64,000 nt of DNA from Acidithiobacillus_B sp049965315 (GCF_049965315.1 NZ_JBMFWL010000007.1:1-64000); one strand, 5' to 3'. Positions 1-9,311 are shown, counted from the stretch's first letter. A program made the numbers and translations. The notes: generated by a model from the sequence alone, not told the origin.

Positions 1-1
1 G

Positions 2-2518
2 AGCGAGGCCCTCCAGCGCGCCGCCGATGGTTTTGCCGGGATCATCCGCGCCCACGGGCCGCAGGCGGTGGCCTTTTATGTCTCCGGCCAATTGCCCACC
101 GAGGACTATTACGTCGCCAACAAGCTCGCCAAGGGCTTCATCGGCACCAATCATATTGATACCAATTCGCGCCTGTGCATGGCTTCGGCGGTCACCGGCT
201 ACAAATCGAGCCTGGGCATGGACAGCGTCCCCTGCGCCTACGAGGATATCGACCTCGCCGACTGCATCTTCCTCATCGGCAGCAATACCGCCTATGCCCA
301 CCCCATCGTCTTTCGCCGCATCGAGGACGCGAAGGCCGGCAACCCCAATCTGCGCATCATCGTCGCCGATCCCCGGCGCACGCCCACGGCCAGCATTGCC
401 GACCTTTACCTGCCCCTCAAGCCCGGCACCGACGTGGCCCTTCTCCATGGCATCCTGCACATCCTCATCTGGGAAGGCTGGATCGACCGCGCCTTCATCG
501 ACGCCCACACCGAAGGCTGGGAGGCGCTCAAGGCCCTGGTCCAGGACTACAACCCCCAGACCGTCGCCGAAACCTGCGCCATTGCCGTAGCCGACCTGCG
601 CCGCGCCGCGGAGTTCTTCGGCACCGCCCGGGCCGCCCTGTCCCTCTGGTGTCAGGGGCTCAACCAGTCCGCCCACGGTACCGACAAGAATACGGCCTTG
701 ATCAACCTGCACCTCGCCACCGGCCAGATCGGCAAGCCGGGAGCCGGGCCCTTCAGCCTCACCGGCCAGCCCAACGCCATGGGCGGCCGCGAGGTGGGCG
801 GCATGCCCGCCCTCCTGCCCGGACACCGGGATGTGCTCAACCCTGCCCATCGGGAAGAAATCGCCCGGTTTTGGGGGGTCGAAGGCATCCACCCCGAGCC
901 CGGCCTCACCGCCGTACCGCTCTTCCAGGCCATGGAGCGCGGCGAGATCAAGGCGGTGTGGATCGTCTGCACCAACCCGGTGCTCTCCATGCCGGACCAG
1001 GCTCAGGTCATCCGTGCCCTGGCCCGGGCTGAACTGGTCATCCTCCAGGACGCCTATCTGGAGACCGAAACGGGGGCCTACGCCGACCTGCTCCTGCCGG
1101 CGGCGAGCTGGGGGGAGCGCGAGGCCGTCGTCACCAACTCGGAACGCCGCATCAGCCATCTCGGCCAGGCCATTCCCGCCCCCGGAGCGGCACTGCCCGA
1201 CTGGGAAATCTTCCGCGATTTCGCCCATGCGCTGGGGGCGGCCCTGGATGAATCCGGGCAGCCGGCGCCGGCGGCCATGGATGGTTCCTGGACCGCTCGC
1301 GCCCGGCGCCTCTTCGCCTTCCCCACGGCCGAAAGCGTCTTCAACGAATACCGCGAGACCACCCGGGGCCGTGACCTCGACATCACCGGCCTGTCCTTCG
1401 CCCGCCTCGACCGCGACGGCCCGCAGCAATGGCCCTTCCCGGAAGGCGCGGAAAAAGGCCGCGCGCGTCTCTACGGCGACGGCATCTTCCCCACCCCCAG
1501 CGGCCGCGCCCGTTTTCGCGCCCCTGCCTACGCCCCGGTGGCGGAGGACATCGACGCCCGTTATCCCCTGCGCCTCATCACGGGCCGCCTGCGCGACCAG
1601 TGGCACAGCATGTCCCGCACCGGCAAGGTCACCGCGCTCTTCCAGCACAGTGAAGAGCCGCTGCTGGAAATTCATCCGCGCGATGCGCAACGGCTGGGGC
1701 TGAAGGACGGCCAGTTGTGCCGGGTAAGCAGCCGCCGGGGCAAGGTGGTGGTCAGGGCGCAGGTCCTGGCCACCGCCACCCCCGGCGTGCTCTTTCTGCC
1801 CATGCACTTCGGCACCCGCTTCGCTCCCGCCGGGGAATGCAACCGCTTGACCCTGCCCGCCATCGACCCGGTTTCCGGAGAGCCGGAATTCAAGCATACC
1901 GCCGTGCGGGTGGAGCCCTTGGCCTTTGCCTGGACCGGCGCCATCCTCGCCCTCCTCGAAGACGAAGGCCAGTTCCTCGCCGCCCGCGCCGTGGCCCAGG
2001 GCTTTCCCTATGCCAGCCTCGCGCGCATCGGAGGTGCTATGCAAAACGGCTTTTTACTACGCCTCGCCGCCGAAGAAGCGCCGCCCGCCTGGGCGGTCCA
2101 AGAGTGGGATATGGCATTAGGAATCAGCGGCGCCGATGCCCTGGATTACCAGGATCTGCGCCGGGGGGTGAGCAAACGCATCTGCCTTCGCGCGGGCCGC
2201 CTGATTGCCGCCCGCCTTTTCGGCGAGACCGAAACCCTCGACTGGCTGCGGGCGCTGCTGCTCGCGGGGACCGACATCCAGCCCTACCGTCACGCCCTCT
2301 TCGCACCCACGGTGCCGCAGCAACTCAGTGCCTGGGTCCCGTCGCATACGGTGTGCACCTGCCTGGGCGTGAGTGAAACGGTGATCTGCGCCGCCATCGC
2401 CCAAGGGGCGAAGAGCGTGGAGGCGGTGGCGCAGGTTTGCGGCGCGGGCAGCGAATGCGGCTCCTGTCGTCCCGAGATCAGCGCATTGCTGCGTGCCCCG
2501 GTGCAGGAGGCCTCATGA
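2..2518 (+). CDS. nasA: Assimilatory nitrate reductase catalytic subunit, 5'-truncated by window edge
   Basis: Molybdopterin oxidoreductase that reduces nitrate to nitrite in the cytoplasm for nitrogen assimilation. The frame is open from the first bases, so the N-terminus with its [4Fe-4S] motif lies upstream of the window. Visible are the molybdopterin domains, the C-terminal cofactor-binding segment around TGRLRDQWHSMSRTGKV, and a final BFD-like [2Fe-2S] domain with cysteines in CTCLG and CGAGSECGSC. That C-terminal domain is typical of NasA rather than of periplasmic NapA. It heads a tightly packed set with ybiB, cobA, cbiX and nasT. Its stop overlaps the next start (ATGA). No nitrite reductase is visible; it may lie upstream. 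Confidence 0.93.
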   Translation, partial: SEALQRAADGFAGIIRAHGPQAVAFYVSGQLPTEDYYVANKLAKGFIGTNHIDTNSRLCMASAVTGYKSSLGMDSVPCAYEDIDLADCIFLIGSNTAYAHPIVFRRIEDAKAGNPNLRIIVADPRRTPTASIADLYLPLKPGTDVALLHGILHILIWEGWIDRAFIDAHTEGWEALKALVQDYNPQTVAETCAIAVADLRRAAEFFGTARAALSLWCQGLNQSAHGTDKNTALINLHLATGQIGKPGAGPFSLTGQPNAMGGREVGGMPALLPGHRDVLNPAHREEIARFWGVEGIHPEPGLTAVPLFQAMERGEIKAVWIVCTNPVLSMPDQAQVIRALARAELVILQDAYLETETGAYADLLLPAASWGEREAVVTNSERRISHLGQAIPAPGAALPDWEIFRDFAHALGAALDESGQPAPAAMDGSWTARARRLFAFPTAESVFNEYRETTRGRDLDITGLSFARLDRDGPQQWPFPEGAEKGRARLYGDGIFPTPSGRARFRAPAYAPVAEDIDARYPLRLITGRLRDQWHSMSRTGKVTALFQHSEEPLLEIHPRDAQRLGLKDGQLCRVSSRRGKVVVRAQVLATATPGVLFLPMHFGTRFAPAGECNRLTLPAIDPVSGEPEFKHTAVRVEPLAFAWTGAILALLEDEGQFLAARAVAQGFPYASLARIGGAMQNGFLLRLAAEEAPPAWAVQEWDMALGISGADALDYQDLRRGVSKRICLRAGRLIAARLFGETETLDWLRALLLAGTDIQPYRHALFAPTVPQQLSAWVPSHTVCTCLGVSETVICAAIAQGAKSVEAVAQVCGAGSECGSCRPEISALLRAPVQEAS

Positions 2519-3585
2519 GAACGCTGCCGCAACTCATCGGTGACGTGGCGCGCGGCAAGGAGCATGCCCGCGATCTCCCCGAGGAAGAGGCCCGGATCCT
2601 CTTTGCGGCCTGGCTCGCCGGCGATCTCGACGCCTATAGCCAAGGTGCCTTGTGGACCGCCTATCGCATCAAGGGCGAAGCCGTGGACGAACTGCTGGGC
2701 TTCGTCAGCGCCAGCGAGCAAGCCATGCACCGGGTCAACGCCCCCGCAGGCCCCCTGCCCATCATCCTGCCCAGCTACAACGGCGCCCGCCGCGAGGCCA
2801 ACCTGCTCCCCCTCCTGGCCCTGGTCCTGGCCCGCGCCGGGGTCCCCGTCCTGCTGCACGGGAGCCATGGCGGCGCAGCCGAGGATGCCGACCTGGCCCT
2901 CACCGACCACAGTCCGGCCCAGCGCGTCAGCAGTGCCGCCCTCCTCGCCGCCCTCGGACTGCCGGCGGCCGGCAGCCCCCAGGCCATCCATGACGATCTA
3001 GGCCGGCGGAACCTTGCCCACGCCGCCATCGACGTCCTCAGTCCCGGCCTGGCGCGCATCCTCGCCTTGCGCCGGCGGCTCGGCGTGCGCTCCAGCGTCC
3101 ATACCGTGGTCAAGCTCGTCAACCCCTTCGCCGGCCCCGCCATGCACTGCGCCGCCGTCACCCATCCGGCCTACCTGGAACGCCTCCAGGCATTCTTTGG
3201 CCGGACGCGGCGACGCGCCCTATGCCTGCGCGGCACCGAGGGCGAGCCCTTCGCCCACCCCAAGCGCCGCCCCGCCCTGCTGGCCTGCCAGGACGGCGCC
3301 TGCACGACGCTGATGGAGAAAGACGGGCAACCGCTGCTCCGCCTGCCCGATCTGCCGGCCGATGGCGGCGTCGCTGCCACCTGCCGCTTCATCGAAGAAG
3401 TCCTCAAGGGCCGCCTTGCCCTGCCCGACCCCCTCCGCGATCAGGCCGCCTGCCTGCTCGTGCTGAGCGGGCGCAGCCCCAATCTGGAGGCGGCCAGGGC
3501 CATACTTGAGGCCGCCCTGCCCGCGCGCGGTCGTTACCCATCATCCCCACCGCCCTTACCCACGTCCCAAGGAGCCCTCCCATGA
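2515..3585 (+). CDS. ybiB: YbiB/TrpD2-like glycosyltransferase-fold protein
   Basis: 356-residue protein resembling the nucleoside phosphorylase/anthranilate phosphoribosyltransferase fold of TrpD and the YbiB (TrpD2) subfamily. YbiB proteins are known to bind DNA rather than to make tryptophan. Visible features are the N-terminal helical domain (residues about 1-70, with DLPEEEAR and the stretch ending in AYRIKGE), a LHGSHG segment replacing the TrpD phosphate loop, and a VVKLVNPFAGP segment. The start is the ATG at 2515 overlapping the nasA stop, with a CAGGAGG ribosome site just upstream; in-frame starts further upstream lie inside nasA. No tryptophan genes surround it, so a role linked to nitrate assimilation is inferred from context only. 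Confidence 0.8.
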   Translation: MRTLPQLIGDVARGKEHARDLPEEEARILFAAWLAGDLDAYSQGALWTAYRIKGEAVDELLGFVSASEQAMHRVNAPAGPLPIILPSYNGARREANLLPLLALVLARAGVPVLLHGSHGGAAEDADLALTDHSPAQRVSSAALLAALGLPAAGSPQAIHDDLGRRNLAHAAIDVLSPGLARILALRRRLGVRSSVHTVVKLVNPFAGPAMHCAAVTHPAYLERLQAFFGRTRRRALCLRGTEGEPFAHPKRRPALLACQDGACTTLMEKDGQPLLRLPDLPADGGVAATCRFIEEVLKGRLALPDPLRDQAACLLVLSGRSPNLEAARAILEAALPARGRYPSSPPPLPTSQGALP

Positions 3586-4358
3586 ATTGCCCCGCCCAGG
3601 TTTATCTCATCGGCGCCGGACCCGGCGACCCCGAACTCCTGACCCTCAAGGCCGCGCGTCTGCTCCAGACCGCCGATATCCTCTTTCACGACGCCCTGGC
3701 CAATCCGCGCATCCTCGATCTGGCCCGCCCAAACGCCCAACGAGTCGATGTCGGCAAGCGCGGCGGTTGCGTTTCCACCCCCCAACTCAGCATCCAGGCG
3801 CAGATGATCCACGCCGCCCAACAGGGTCTCCAGGTCGTGCGGCTGAAAGGCGGCGATCCCTTCATCTTCGGCCGGGGCGGAGAGGAGTGCATGGCCCTCA
3901 GGGCCGCCGGCATCGCCTATGAAATCGTCCCCGGCATCACCAGCGGCATGGCCGCCGCCGCCTATGCCGGCGTACCGTTGACCTATCGCGCCATCAGCCA
4001 GTCGGTATTGCTGGTGACCGGCCACGAAGCGCCGGAAGCCACGCCCGTGGATTGGCGCCGCATGGCGGGCGCCGCCGACACCCTGGTCATCTATATGGGC
4101 GTGGAGCGGGTGGAGAAAATCCGCGACGGCCTCCTGGCCGGCGGTCTCTCCCCAAGCACGCCGGCCCTGGCCGTGGAATGGGCCACCCTCCAGCAGCACG
4201 AGGTCCACAGCACCCTCGTCGACCTCCCCGCACAGATCGCCCGCAATGGGCTGAAGAGCCCCGCCATCCTCGTCATCGGCGCCGTCGTCGAGATGTCCGC
4301 CTGCCTCTCCTGGCGGCCTAGCGGCCCCGGCGCATTGCCACAGGCCGCCTGTTTATGA
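3582..4358 (+). CDS. cobA: Uroporphyrinogen-III C-methyltransferase
   Basis: SUMT, which uses two S-adenosylmethionine to convert uroporphyrinogen III to precorrin-2, the first step to siroheme. The protein has 258 residues, normal for stand-alone SUMT. Characteristic motifs are VYLIGAGPGDPELLTLKA at the N-terminus, VVRLKGGDPFIFGRGGEE in the middle and VPGITSGMAAAAYAGVPLTHR-like residues (here ending in LTYR). The start overlaps the ybiB stop (ATGA), so translation is probably coupled. Siroheme is the cofactor of assimilatory nitrite reductase, which explains its place in a nitrate operon. Confidence 0.95.
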   Translation: MNCPAQVYLIGAGPGDPELLTLKAARLLQTADILFHDALANPRILDLARPNAQRVDVGKRGGCVSTPQLSIQAQMIHAAQQGLQVVRLKGGDPFIFGRGGEECMALRAAGIAYEIVPGITSGMAAAAYAGVPLTYRAISQSVLLVTGHEAPEATPVDWRRMAGAADTLVIYMGVERVEKIRDGLLAGGLSPSTPALAVEWATLQQHEVHSTLVDLPAQIARNGLKSPAILVIGAVVEMSACLSWRPSGPGALPQAACL

Positions 4359-4395
4359 GAGAAGGGTCTTATTCCGATCCGGTTGGGAAGCGCCC

Positions 4396-4752
4396 ATGAC
4401 CCAAGCCCATATCCTCCTCGCCCACGGGTCCCGCAATGCCGACTGGCGGCGGCCTTTCGAATGCATCGCCGCCCGTTTTGGCGAGCGCCATCCCGAGCGC
4501 CGCGTCTTCCTCTGCTACCTGGAGATGTGGGCGCCGGACCTCCAGGAGACCATTGCCCGGACCTACGCCGAAGGGGTCCGCGAGTTCCGCATATCGCCGC
4601 TGTTCTGGAGCAGCGGCCGCCATCTCCAGGAAGATCTGCCCCGCCTCCTTGGCGAGCTGGAACAGCGTTTCCCCGCGATCCGGATCAGCGTGGACGAACC
4701 CCTCGGCGAACGTGAGCCCGTGCTTGCCGCCGTGCTCGACGTACTGGCCTAA
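4396..4752 (+). CDS. cbiX: CbiX/SirB-type sirohydrochlorin chelatase
   Basis: Short (118 residues) single-domain class II chelatase, the size of the small CbiX form. It begins with ILLAHGSRNADWRRPF, the conserved metal-binding histidine loop, and carries PLFWSSGRHLQEDLP with the second metal-site histidine. It inserts a metal (iron for siroheme, cobalt in cobalamin pathways) into sirohydrochlorin. As the neighbour of cobA in a nitrate-reduction operon it most likely finishes siroheme, together with a dehydrogenase function not seen here. It lies 37 nt after cobA. Confidence 0.85.
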   Translation: MTQAHILLAHGSRNADWRRPFECIAARFGERHPERRVFLCYLEMWAPDLQETIARTYAEGVREFRISPLFWSSGRHLQEDLPRLLGELEQRFPAIRISVDEPLGEREPVLAAVLDVLA

Positions 4753-4764
4753 GCCCCGAGCTCC

Positions 4765-5343
4765 ATGTTTCGCGTCCTGCTCATTGACGACGACCACGAC
4801 CGCGCCGTCGGGGTCAAGGCCTTGCTCGAAGCCGTCGGCCATACGGTGATCGCCATACTCTCCTGGGAAGCCACCACCCTGCACCGCCTCGATAGCCTGC
4901 GCCCGGATGTCATCATCGCCGATGCCGGCAGTCCGGAGCGCGATGCCCTGGAGCATATCGTCCTCCTCAGCGAAACCCTGGAACTGCCCGTCGTGGTGCT
5001 CGGTGCCGCCGGTGACGAAGACAGCATCCGCCGCGCCATGCGCGCTGGCGTGGCGGCCTACGTCGCCCACGGCATCTCCATCCACGACATCGCCCCCATC
5101 CTCAAGGTGGCCACCCTGCGCTACGCCGAACACCACAAGCTCAAGCGCGAACTGCAGGACGCCAAAAGCGAGCTATCCGCCCGTAAACGCATCGAAAAGG
5201 CCAAGGGCATCCTCATGCAGGACCTCGGTCTGAGCGAAGACGATGCCCATCACCGCATGCGCCGCCTAGCCATGGATCGCGGCAAAAAGCTGGTGGAGAT
5301 CGCCGAAGCGATCATTCTCACCAAGGAACTGGGAAAGCGTTAA
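4765..5343 (+). CDS. nasT: NasT-like response regulator with ANTAR RNA-binding domain
   Basis: 192-residue response regulator with a receiver domain (acidic pocket Asp8-Asp10, candidate phospho-acceptor Asp53 in DVIIADAG), a short coiled coil (about 120-135) and a C-terminal ANTAR domain (about 135-186, motif RIEKAKGILMQ). Proteins of this build bind paired RNA hairpins in leaders and prevent termination; NasT does so for nitrate and nitrite genes, usually under control of the nitrate sensor NasS. Here it is the last gene of the cluster, 12 nt after cbiX. Its RNA target is expected in the nas leader, outside the window. No NasS is visible. Confidence 0.88.
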   Translation: MFRVLLIDDDHDRAVGVKALLEAVGHTVIAILSWEATTLHRLDSLRPDVIIADAGSPERDALEHIVLLSETLELPVVVLGAAGDEDSIRRAMRAGVAAYVAHGISIHDIAPILKVATLRYAEHHKLKRELQDAKSELSARKRIEKAKGILMQDLGLSEDDAHHRMRRLAMDRGKKLVEIAEAIILTKELGKR

Positions 5344-5656
5344 CCTCGATCCGGCGGTTCCCGCGCTTCCCCAACGCCTGCGCCCGGCAAGCGCCCCCGT
5401 GCCGGGCGGCGCAGCGTGGATCCTGTGCTATGCTTCAAAACAACGGGAATGTTCCCATGTCCACCCTTGCGGGGCGCTGCTGTCAGGGTCCCTCAACCGT
5501 GGAGTCCTCCCGGGTTCCGGCCGGGGCAATGGGCCCGGAGCGCCCCGGTATGGGTCTGCCGTATTCCTTGGAGTCAGCCTTGCCGCCACCGGCGGTGCTT
5601 TTTCTGGTCCGGGCGTAAGAAACAGCTATTTTGCGGTAATCCTCAAGGGAGACATT
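5344..5656. other. Intergenic region between nasT and glgA
   Basis: 313 bp without a convincing gene. It holds one 8-bp perfect inverted repeat (listed separately) and a purine-rich ribosome site (CAAGGGAGA) just before glgA. I see no near-consensus sigma-70 promoter. The glgA frame stays open upstream to 5399, but homology to GT5 enzymes begins only at 5657. Confidence 0.5.
5382..5407 (+). terminator. Weak hairpin after nasT
   Basis: GCCCGGCA (5382-5389) and TGCCGGGC (5400-5407) form a perfect 8-bp stem with a 10-nt loop, 38 nt after the nasT stop. There is no following T-run, so it may slow transcription or mark a Rho-dependent end rather than be a classical intrinsic terminator. Confidence 0.35.
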
Positions 5657-7129
5657 ATGTATGTGATTCAGGTGGCTACGGAATGCGCGCCGGCAGCCAA
5701 GGTGGGTGGGCTGGCGGATGTGGTCTACGGCCTGAGCCGGGAATTGGAGGTTCGCGGTCACTCGGTGGAAATCATCCTGCCCAAATATGCCAACATGCGT
5801 TACGATCAGATCCAGGACCTGCAGGTGAGCTATGGGGATCTTTGGGTTCCGTGGTATGGGGGCGCCATTCATTGCACGGTCTATTTCGGTTTTATGCACG
5901 GCCTGAAATGTTTTTTCATCGAGCCCCATTCCGCCGATCATTTTTTCGAGCGCGGCACTTATTACGGCTATCTCGACGACCACATGCGCTTCGCTTTTTT
6001 CAGCAAGGCTGCGCTGGAATTCATGCTGAAAACCGGCAAGCGGCCGGAAGTGATTCATTGCCATGACTGGCAGACGGGCCTGCTCCCCACCATGCTTTTC
6101 GAGATCTATAAATACCACGGGATGGAACATCCGCGCGTCTGCTACACCATCCACAACTTCAAACACCAGGGCATCGCCGGAGAAAATATCCTGCGCGCCA
6201 CGGGCCTCGGCCGCCCCTGGCATTATTTCCACCCCGACCGCCTGCAGGACGACCACAATCCCACGGCCATCAATTTCATGAAGGCGGGCATCGTCTATGC
6301 CAACTTCGTCACCACCGTATCGCCGCAGCACGCCTGGGAGGCGCGGCATACGGATCAGGGCTACGGCCTGGGCCATGTCCTCTACCGGCATCAGAACAAG
6401 TTTTCCGGGGTGCTGAACGGGCTGGATTACAATTTCTGGAATCCGCAGACCGATCCCCTGATACCGCACCATTACGACCATCAAGACCGGTCCGGCAAGG
6501 AAGGGGACAAACGCGCCCTGCGCGACCGCCTCTGGCTGCGGGATGACCACAAACCGCTGATTGCCTATGTGGGCCGCCTGGACTGGCAAAAGGGCGTACA
6601 CCTCATCCGCCATGGCCTTTTTTATGCGTTGTGGAACAACGCCCAGTTCGTCTTGCTGGGCTCCAGCCCCGAATCGGGCATCAACGATTATTTCTGGCAC
6701 CTCAAGAACTATCTCAACGAGAGCCCGGATTGCCATCTGGAGATCGGTTTCAACGAGGAACTGGCCCATCTGATTTATGCCGGCGCCGACATGCTCATCG
6801 TGCCCAGCATTTATGAGCCCTGCGGCCTGGCCCAGATGATCGCCTTGCGCTATGGCACCGTTCCCATCGTGCGCGGCGTGGGCGGTTTGCTGGATACGGT
6901 GTTTGACCGGGATTACAGCGATAAGCCTTTTCCCGAGCGCAACGGCTATGTTTTTTATCAGGACGACTATCCGGCCCTGGAATCGGCCATGGGGCGGGCC
7001 ATCGCCCTCTGGCATGAAGAGCCCGACAGCTTTCACGAACTGGCCGCCAACGGCATGGCTTGCGACTACTCCTGGAACAAGCCGGGAGAGTATTATCTGG
7101 GAATTTACGATTTCATTCGTGACCGATGA
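5657..7129 (+). CDS. glgA: Glycogen/starch synthase (GT5)
   Basis: 490-residue GT-B glucosyltransferase extending alpha-1,4-glucan from an NDP-glucose. The N-terminus MYVIQVATECAPAAKVGGLA contains the KVGGL sugar-nucleotide motif (Lys15), and the C-terminal half has the donor-site segment VPSIYEPCGLAQMIALRYG. The start is the ATG at 5657 because family similarity begins there and AAGGGAGA lies at proper spacing. The sequence recalls the cyanobacterial-type GlgA2 branch more than enteric GlgA (my impression). A GH57 gene follows after 15 nt, so the pair is probably one transcript for storage alpha-glucan. Confidence 0.93.
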   Translation: MYVIQVATECAPAAKVGGLADVVYGLSRELEVRGHSVEIILPKYANMRYDQIQDLQVSYGDLWVPWYGGAIHCTVYFGFMHGLKCFFIEPHSADHFFERGTYYGYLDDHMRFAFFSKAALEFMLKTGKRPEVIHCHDWQTGLLPTMLFEIYKYHGMEHPRVCYTIHNFKHQGIAGENILRATGLGRPWHYFHPDRLQDDHNPTAINFMKAGIVYANFVTTVSPQHAWEARHTDQGYGLGHVLYRHQNKFSGVLNGLDYNFWNPQTDPLIPHHYDHQDRSGKEGDKRALRDRLWLRDDHKPLIAYVGRLDWQKGVHLIRHGLFYALWNNAQFVLLGSSPESGINDYFWHLKNYLNESPDCHLEIGFNEELAHLIYAGADMLIVPSIYEPCGLAQMIALRYGTVPIVRGVGGLLDTVFDRDYSDKPFPERNGYVFYQDDYPALESAMGRAIALWHEEPDSFHELAANGMACDYSWNKPGEYYLGIYDFIRDR

Positions 7130-7144
7130 AAGGGGATAACGACG

Positions 7145-8596
7145 ATGTCAACCGGACTGCTGGATGATTTGCCCGATTTCTGCGGCCATGAGGACCGGAT
7201 AGCGCAAGCGCTGCGGGGGCGTCCTGCCCAGGACATTACCCGAAGCGGCATCGACTTTCCCCATATCCGGAGTGCCGCGGCCATCGCCCTGCACATGCAT
7301 CAGCCCCTGATCCCGGCCGGTGGGGACGATCTCCATAGCGCCGCCATCATCGGCAACCTGCAATACATGATGGAGCACCCGGAGATCGGCGACAATCACA
7401 ACGCATCGGTCTTCCAGTGGTGTTACGAGCGGATGGCGGAGTTCGTGCCGGAGCTGCTGGCCGCCGGCCAGCGGCCGCGGGTGATGCTGGACTATTCTGG
7501 CACTCTCCTTTACGGATTGCAGCAGATGGGTTTGGAGCATGTCCTGCAGTCCCTGCGCACCCTGGCCACCGACGAGCGCTATCAGGGCGCGGTGGAATGG
7601 CTGGGCACGGCCTGGGGCCATGCCGTGGCGCCCTCCACGCCGGTGCAGGACTTCCGCCTTCATGTGCTGGCTTGGCAGGAACACTTCGCCGCCCTCTTCG
7701 GTGACGCGGCCCTGGCCCGGGTGCGCGGCTTTTCGCCGCCGGAAATGGCCTTGCCCAACCATCCCGATGTCGCCTATGCCTTCGTCAAGACCCTGCTGGA
7801 CTGCGGGTATGAATGGGTCCTGGTGCAGGAGCACACGGTGGAGCAGCAAGGCACCGGTCAGCCCCTGGTCCAAAAGCATCTGCCCCAGCGGCTGGTATGC
7901 GCCAACTCCCAAGGGGAGAGCATCAGCATCACCGCCATCATCAAGACCCAGGGCTCCGACACCAAGCTGGTGGGCCAGATGCAGCCCTGGTACGAGGCGC
8001 AGGGCCTCTCCCGCATGGACCTGGGCGGACGGCAGGTGCCCCCGTTGGTGACCCAGATCGCCGACGGCGAGAATGGCGGGGTCATGATGAACGAGTTTCC
8101 CCCCAAGTATCGGCAAGTGGTGGAAGCGGCTTCGGGTTCCGCCATCCCCCTGGTCAACGTCAGCGAGTATCTGGCCTACCTGGCCAGCGAGGGGGCCACG
8201 ATGGAAGCATTCCCGGCCATCCAGCCCGTCCACCAGCAGCGCCTCTGGGAGCGCTTCCATCCCGGCGACGGGCCGGAGCGCCTGGCCGCCGTCATCGCCG
8301 ATCTGCATCGGCAAGACCAGCGTATTTCCATGGATGGCGGGAGCTGGACCAACAACATATCCTGGGTGCGCGGCTACGGCGATCTGCTCGGCCCCATGGA
8401 GCGTCTGAGCAGCCTCTTTTACGAGAAGGTGCTGCGCCCCGGCATCCCCAGCAGCGATCCGCGCTACCGTCAGGCCCTGTTCTTCCTGCTGGTCAGCGAA
8501 ACGAGCTGCTTTCGTTATTGGGGAGAAGGACTGTGGACCGATTACGGCAAGGAACTGTGCCGTCGCGGTATCGAATTTCTGGAAAAGGCGTTTTAA
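7145..8596 (+). CDS. Glycoside hydrolase family 57 protein
   Basis: 483 residues. The GH57 signature ALHMHQP (His50-Pro54) sits near the N-terminus; EWLGTAWGHA (151-160) and GFSPPEMALP (195-204, with Glu200 as candidate nucleophile) follow, matching conserved regions 1-3 of the family. GH57 includes amylopullulanases, 4-alpha-glucanotransferases and branching enzymes. The shorter length and adjacency to glgA favour an alpha-glucan-processing role, but the specific reaction cannot be told from sequence. No signal peptide, so cytoplasmic. The ribosome site AAAGGGG lies 8 nt before the ATG. Confidence 0.85.
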   Translation: MSTGLLDDLPDFCGHEDRIAQALRGRPAQDITRSGIDFPHIRSAAAIALHMHQPLIPAGGDDLHSAAIIGNLQYMMEHPEIGDNHNASVFQWCYERMAEFVPELLAAGQRPRVMLDYSGTLLYGLQQMGLEHVLQSLRTLATDERYQGAVEWLGTAWGHAVAPSTPVQDFRLHVLAWQEHFAALFGDAALARVRGFSPPEMALPNHPDVAYAFVKTLLDCGYEWVLVQEHTVEQQGTGQPLVQKHLPQRLVCANSQGESISITAIIKTQGSDTKLVGQMQPWYEAQGLSRMDLGGRQVPPLVTQIADGENGGVMMNEFPPKYRQVVEAASGSAIPLVNVSEYLAYLASEGATMEAFPAIQPVHQQRLWERFHPGDGPERLAAVIADLHRQDQRISMDGGSWTNNISWVRGYGDLLGPMERLSSLFYEKVLRPGIPSSDPRYRQALFFLLVSETSCFRYWGEGLWTDYGKELCRRGIEFLEKAF

Positions 8597-8642
8597 GACC
8601 GCGTTCATCCGGGATCATGCACGCATCAAGGGAGGGAGAACG

Positions 8643-9302
8643 ATGTCCTTTGCAAACCGTGAAGAAGCCGCCCTGCAGTTGGCGCGGCGCCTGGCCCCCT
8701 ACCGGGGGCAAAAACCGCTCATCCTGGCCATCCCCCGGGGTGCGTTGCCCATGGGGCGGATCATTGCCGATGCCCTGGAAGGCGATCTCGATGTGGTCCT
8801 GGTGCGCAAGCTGGGGGCGCCCAACAACCCCGAGTTTGCCGTGGGGGCCGTGGATGAGGGAGGGAGAATCCTGGTGGAGCCCTACGCCCGGCGCATGGGG
8901 ATCAGCGATGCGTACATCCAGGAGGAGGCGGCGCGGCAACTGGCGGTGATGAAAAAACGCCGAGCCCAGTACACGCCGGTTCACCATCCCTTCGATCCGG
9001 CCGGCCGGCTGGTGATCGTCGTGGATGACGGCGTGGCCACCGGTGCCACCCTCAGCGCGGCCTTGCGCTTTCTGCGCGAACGGCGACCCCTGCGTCTCGT
9101 GGCCGCCGTGGGCGTGGCGCCACCGGAGGTTGCGGCGCAGTTGAGGACCCTGGCCGATGAAGTCCTGTGCCTGGAAACGCCCGACCCTTTTTACGCGGTG
9201 GGGGCCTTTTACGCGGATTTCCGCGAGGTTAGCGATGATGAGGTGATCGCGATCCTGCGGGAATCGCAGGGGGCGCCGGAAAGCTCCGAAGAAAAGTCCT
9301 AG
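8643..9302 (+). CDS. Phosphoribosyltransferase-domain protein
   Basis: 219-residue type I PRTase-like protein. The PRPP-binding loop is seen as VIVVDDGVATGAT, preceded by a hydrophobic strand. The N-terminal segment has the pattern ILAIPRGALPMG, then VVLVRKLGAPNNPEFAVGAV, typical of the stand-alone phosphoribosyltransferase group (ComF/erythromycin-esterase-fusion type) annotated widely without known substrate. It follows the GH57 gene by 46 nt with GGGAGGG as ribosome site. It may be a salvage enzyme; the substrate is unknown. Confidence 0.85.
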   Translation: MSFANREEAALQLARRLAPYRGQKPLILAIPRGALPMGRIIADALEGDLDVVLVRKLGAPNNPEFAVGAVDEGGRILVEPYARRMGISDAYIQEEAARQLAVMKKRRAQYTPVHHPFDPAGRLVIVVDDGVATGATLSAALRFLRERRPLRLVAAVGVAPPEVAAQLRTLADEVLCLETPDPFYAVGAFYADFREVSDDEVIAILRESQGAPESSEEKS

Positions 9303-9311
9303 GCCGGGTAT

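Noticed and set aside
2515..3585. Anthranilate phosphoribosyltransferase TrpD
   Set aside because: The glycine-rich phosphate loop of TrpD is replaced and no trp gene is near; YbiB/TrpD2 fits better.
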